Origin: an uncultured Kangiella sp.
GTDB taxonomy: Bacteria; Pseudomonadota; Gammaproteobacteria; Enterobacterales; DSM-103792
Direction of reading: 5' to 3'
Assembly (NCBI GenBank): GCA_946480585.1
Contig: CAMLKQ010000105.1
Location: 1-7,608, forward strand
DNA length: 7,608 nucleotides
Shown: positions 6,399 to 7,608 of the stretch, piece after piece
How the letters are laid out: every line of letters begins with the position of its first letter
How positions within the stretch are numbered: position 1 is the first letter of the stretch
Notes under the pieces: model-generated
The model's database searches: none
Told to the model about the DNA's origin: nothing
What the model saw: only the letters and a program-made list of their open reading frames with translations
Position numbers and translations under genes: made by a program

Positions 6399-7608
6399 GG
6401 TGTCGGCTCCGGTTTGCGTTCATCACTGAGTGCGGCGCGCAATTGTTGCCAGCGCTCCGCCTGCGGTCGCATTGCCGGCACCGGCGTCGGCAGCAGCGCT
6501 GCCAGCTGATCACGTAGGGCCATGGCGCAATCGCTGCAACCGTTCTGCCATTGCTGCAAACGCTCCAGCGACGCCAGCGCGATCTCCGCCTGACCGCTGT
6601 CACGCAAGCGCGCCCGCAAATCCTGCTGAATGGCATCCAGCAGCGCGGCATCGACCACCGGCTCGGCAGCCGTCAGCTGATCCAGTAACACGCGCACACG
6701 TTGCTGGGCCGCATCGGTGAGCGGCAGATGCTCGCGCTGCACCGGCCGCAGATCAGCGGCTTCACCGCTGAATCGCATACTTTCTTCGAGCGGTGGCGGC
6801 GCAAACGCGGTTTTGTGCAGATAGATGCGCTCGGCCTGTTGCAGCTCCTTGATCGCCGCCAGCGCTGCGTATTCTTCCGGCAAGGCCTGCTCTGGAATCG
6901 CCATGCGCAAACCGCCTTCGGCGCCCCACATTGCACGCAGCGCACGCCGCAGAATGGTCTTGGTGGCTTCATCAAACAGGGTGGCGTTCTCGGCTTCGTC
7001 GTGGGCGTGGCCGTAGGTTGTCAGCACATTGACCTGGGCACGCGCCGCGATGCCAACCGCCATCGGCGCCGCGCCATGATCATCGTGATCGCCGTGACCA
7101 TGCTCGGCGTCAGCGGCGTCGCCGTCGTGTTCTTTCGCTTCATCCTCAGCGGCCGGCGTGGCCGCCTCGAAGCTGCTTTCTTCGCCAAGAAACTCGCCAT
7201 AACGCAGGCGCAGGATCATCTGGTCCTGCGCCAGCTTTTCACTGCGTTCGCGAAACTGTTGCGCGGACAATTGCTTGCGCTGACTGATCAGCGCTTCGGT
7301 ATCCAGAATGATTTGTCGCTGCGAACGGAACTTGGCTTTGCCGAGATCGGCCGGCAAGCGGGCACCGGCATCACTGCCTTCCTGTTCGACCGGATGACGC
7401 AGGATGTAAGTGCGGCTGCGGCTTTGCTGACGGACCGGCTGGTGGTTGTCTTCCGCGACCACATAGAAATACAACTCATCCCCCGGCTCCATGCCGAGCT
7501 GGCGCAAGCGCACCGATTGCTCATGCAGCCAGCGCCGCGGATCGGCACCGACTGGCAAGCGCTGCTCGCGATCGGTGAAGCGGACGTTCTCGCCGCCGCC
7601 GCGCGCCA
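6395..7608 (-). CDS. DUF4175-like large protein, C-terminal 403 residues (5' end outside window)
   Basis: The frame stays open to the window edge, so only the C-terminal 403 residues are seen, and the TTG at 7558 is not the real start. The visible start carries LGMEPGDELYFYVVAEDNHQP followed by RSRTYILRHP. This resembles the extracytoplasmic beta domain of DUF4175-type proteins, which discuss no known enzyme activity and often sit in MoxR/DUF58 clusters. A charged helical region follows (ILDTEALISQRKQLSAQQF). Next is a His/Asp-rich insert (7073-7132), then mostly helical sequence with conserved-looking IYLHKTAFAPPPLEESMRFSG. Near the C-terminus is a CSDC pair. No transmembrane helix is visible in this part. 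It overlaps the downstream membrane protein by 4 bp, indicating that the two act together, perhaps in envelope maintenance. The role is inferred only from context. Confidence 0.8.
   Translation of the reverse strand, partial: ARGGGENVRFTDREQRLPVGADPRRWLHEQSVRLRQLGMEPGDELYFYVVAEDNHQPVRQQSRSRTYILRHPVEQEGSDAGARLPADLGKAKFRSQRQIILDTEALISQRKQLSAQQFRERSEKLAQDQMILRLRYGEFLGEESSFEAATPAAEDEAKEHDGDAADAEHGHGDHDDHGAAPMAVGIAARAQVNVLTTYGHAHDEAENATLFDEATKTILRRALRAMWGAEGGLRMAIPEQALPEEYAALAAIKELQQAERIYLHKTAFAPPPLEESMRFSGEAADLRPVQREHLPLTDAAQQRVRVLLDQLTAAEPVVDAALLDAIQQDLRARLRDSGQAEIALASLERLQQWQNGCSDCAMALRDQLAALLPTPVPAMRPQAERWQQLRAALSDERKPEPTP
6407..6410 (-). promoter_or_regulatory. Ribosome binding site (GGAG) for the 570-aa membrane protein gene
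   Basis: On the minus strand GGAG precedes ATG 6398 by 8 nt and lies within the end of the upstream gene. It supports the ATG that overlaps the preceding stop (ATGA at 6398-6395) and hence translation coupling of the pair. Confidence 0.7.

Overview
The window is GC-rich, densely coded DNA that looks like a proteobacterial chromosome, most likely a gammaproteobacterium. I base this on the gene families and on GC-ending codon use; no ribosomal or tRNA gene is present to fix the lineage. There are six protein genes in two converging blocks. No CRISPR array, IS element, rRNA, tRNA or prophage gene was seen.

Plus strand, 1-4528. The window opens inside a TSUP (TauE/SafE/YfcA-type) anion transporter gene that stops at 645. 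Its last 66 bp are repeated 92 bp downstream (582-647 and 674-739). The copies differ at four positions, all silent in the transporter frame. An inverted repeat follows at 742-767. Next comes a probable operon of three genes spaced 2 and 11 nt apart: a membrane-anchored M1-family (aminopeptidase N/ERAP-like) protein, a hotdog-fold YbgC/FadM-type acyl-CoA thioesterase, and a membrane-anchored DM13-domain protein. The M1 protein keeps the three zinc ligands and the catalytic tyrosine, but its HExxH motif reads HALAH, so the general-base glutamate is alanine. The DM13 protein has serine where the family's near-invariant cysteine should be, and contains no cysteine at all.

Convergent gap, 4529-4685. 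It holds about five degenerate 9-bp tandem units (4574-4618) and a weak hairpin, with no clear intrinsic terminator.

Minus strand, 7608-4686. Two genes overlap by an ATGA. The upstream one is the C-terminal part of a large DUF4175-like protein that runs off the window and carries a His/Asp-rich insert. The downstream one is a 570-residue inner-membrane protein with two N-terminal helices, a long periplasmic region and one C-terminal helix. From memory, such proteins accompany MoxR ATPase, DUF58 and BatA-like genes. Those partners would lie beyond position 7608 and are not visible here.

The main points for follow-up are the apparently inactive but intact M1 protein, the cysteine-less DM13 protein in the same operon, and the silent-difference duplication at the 3' end of the transporter gene.
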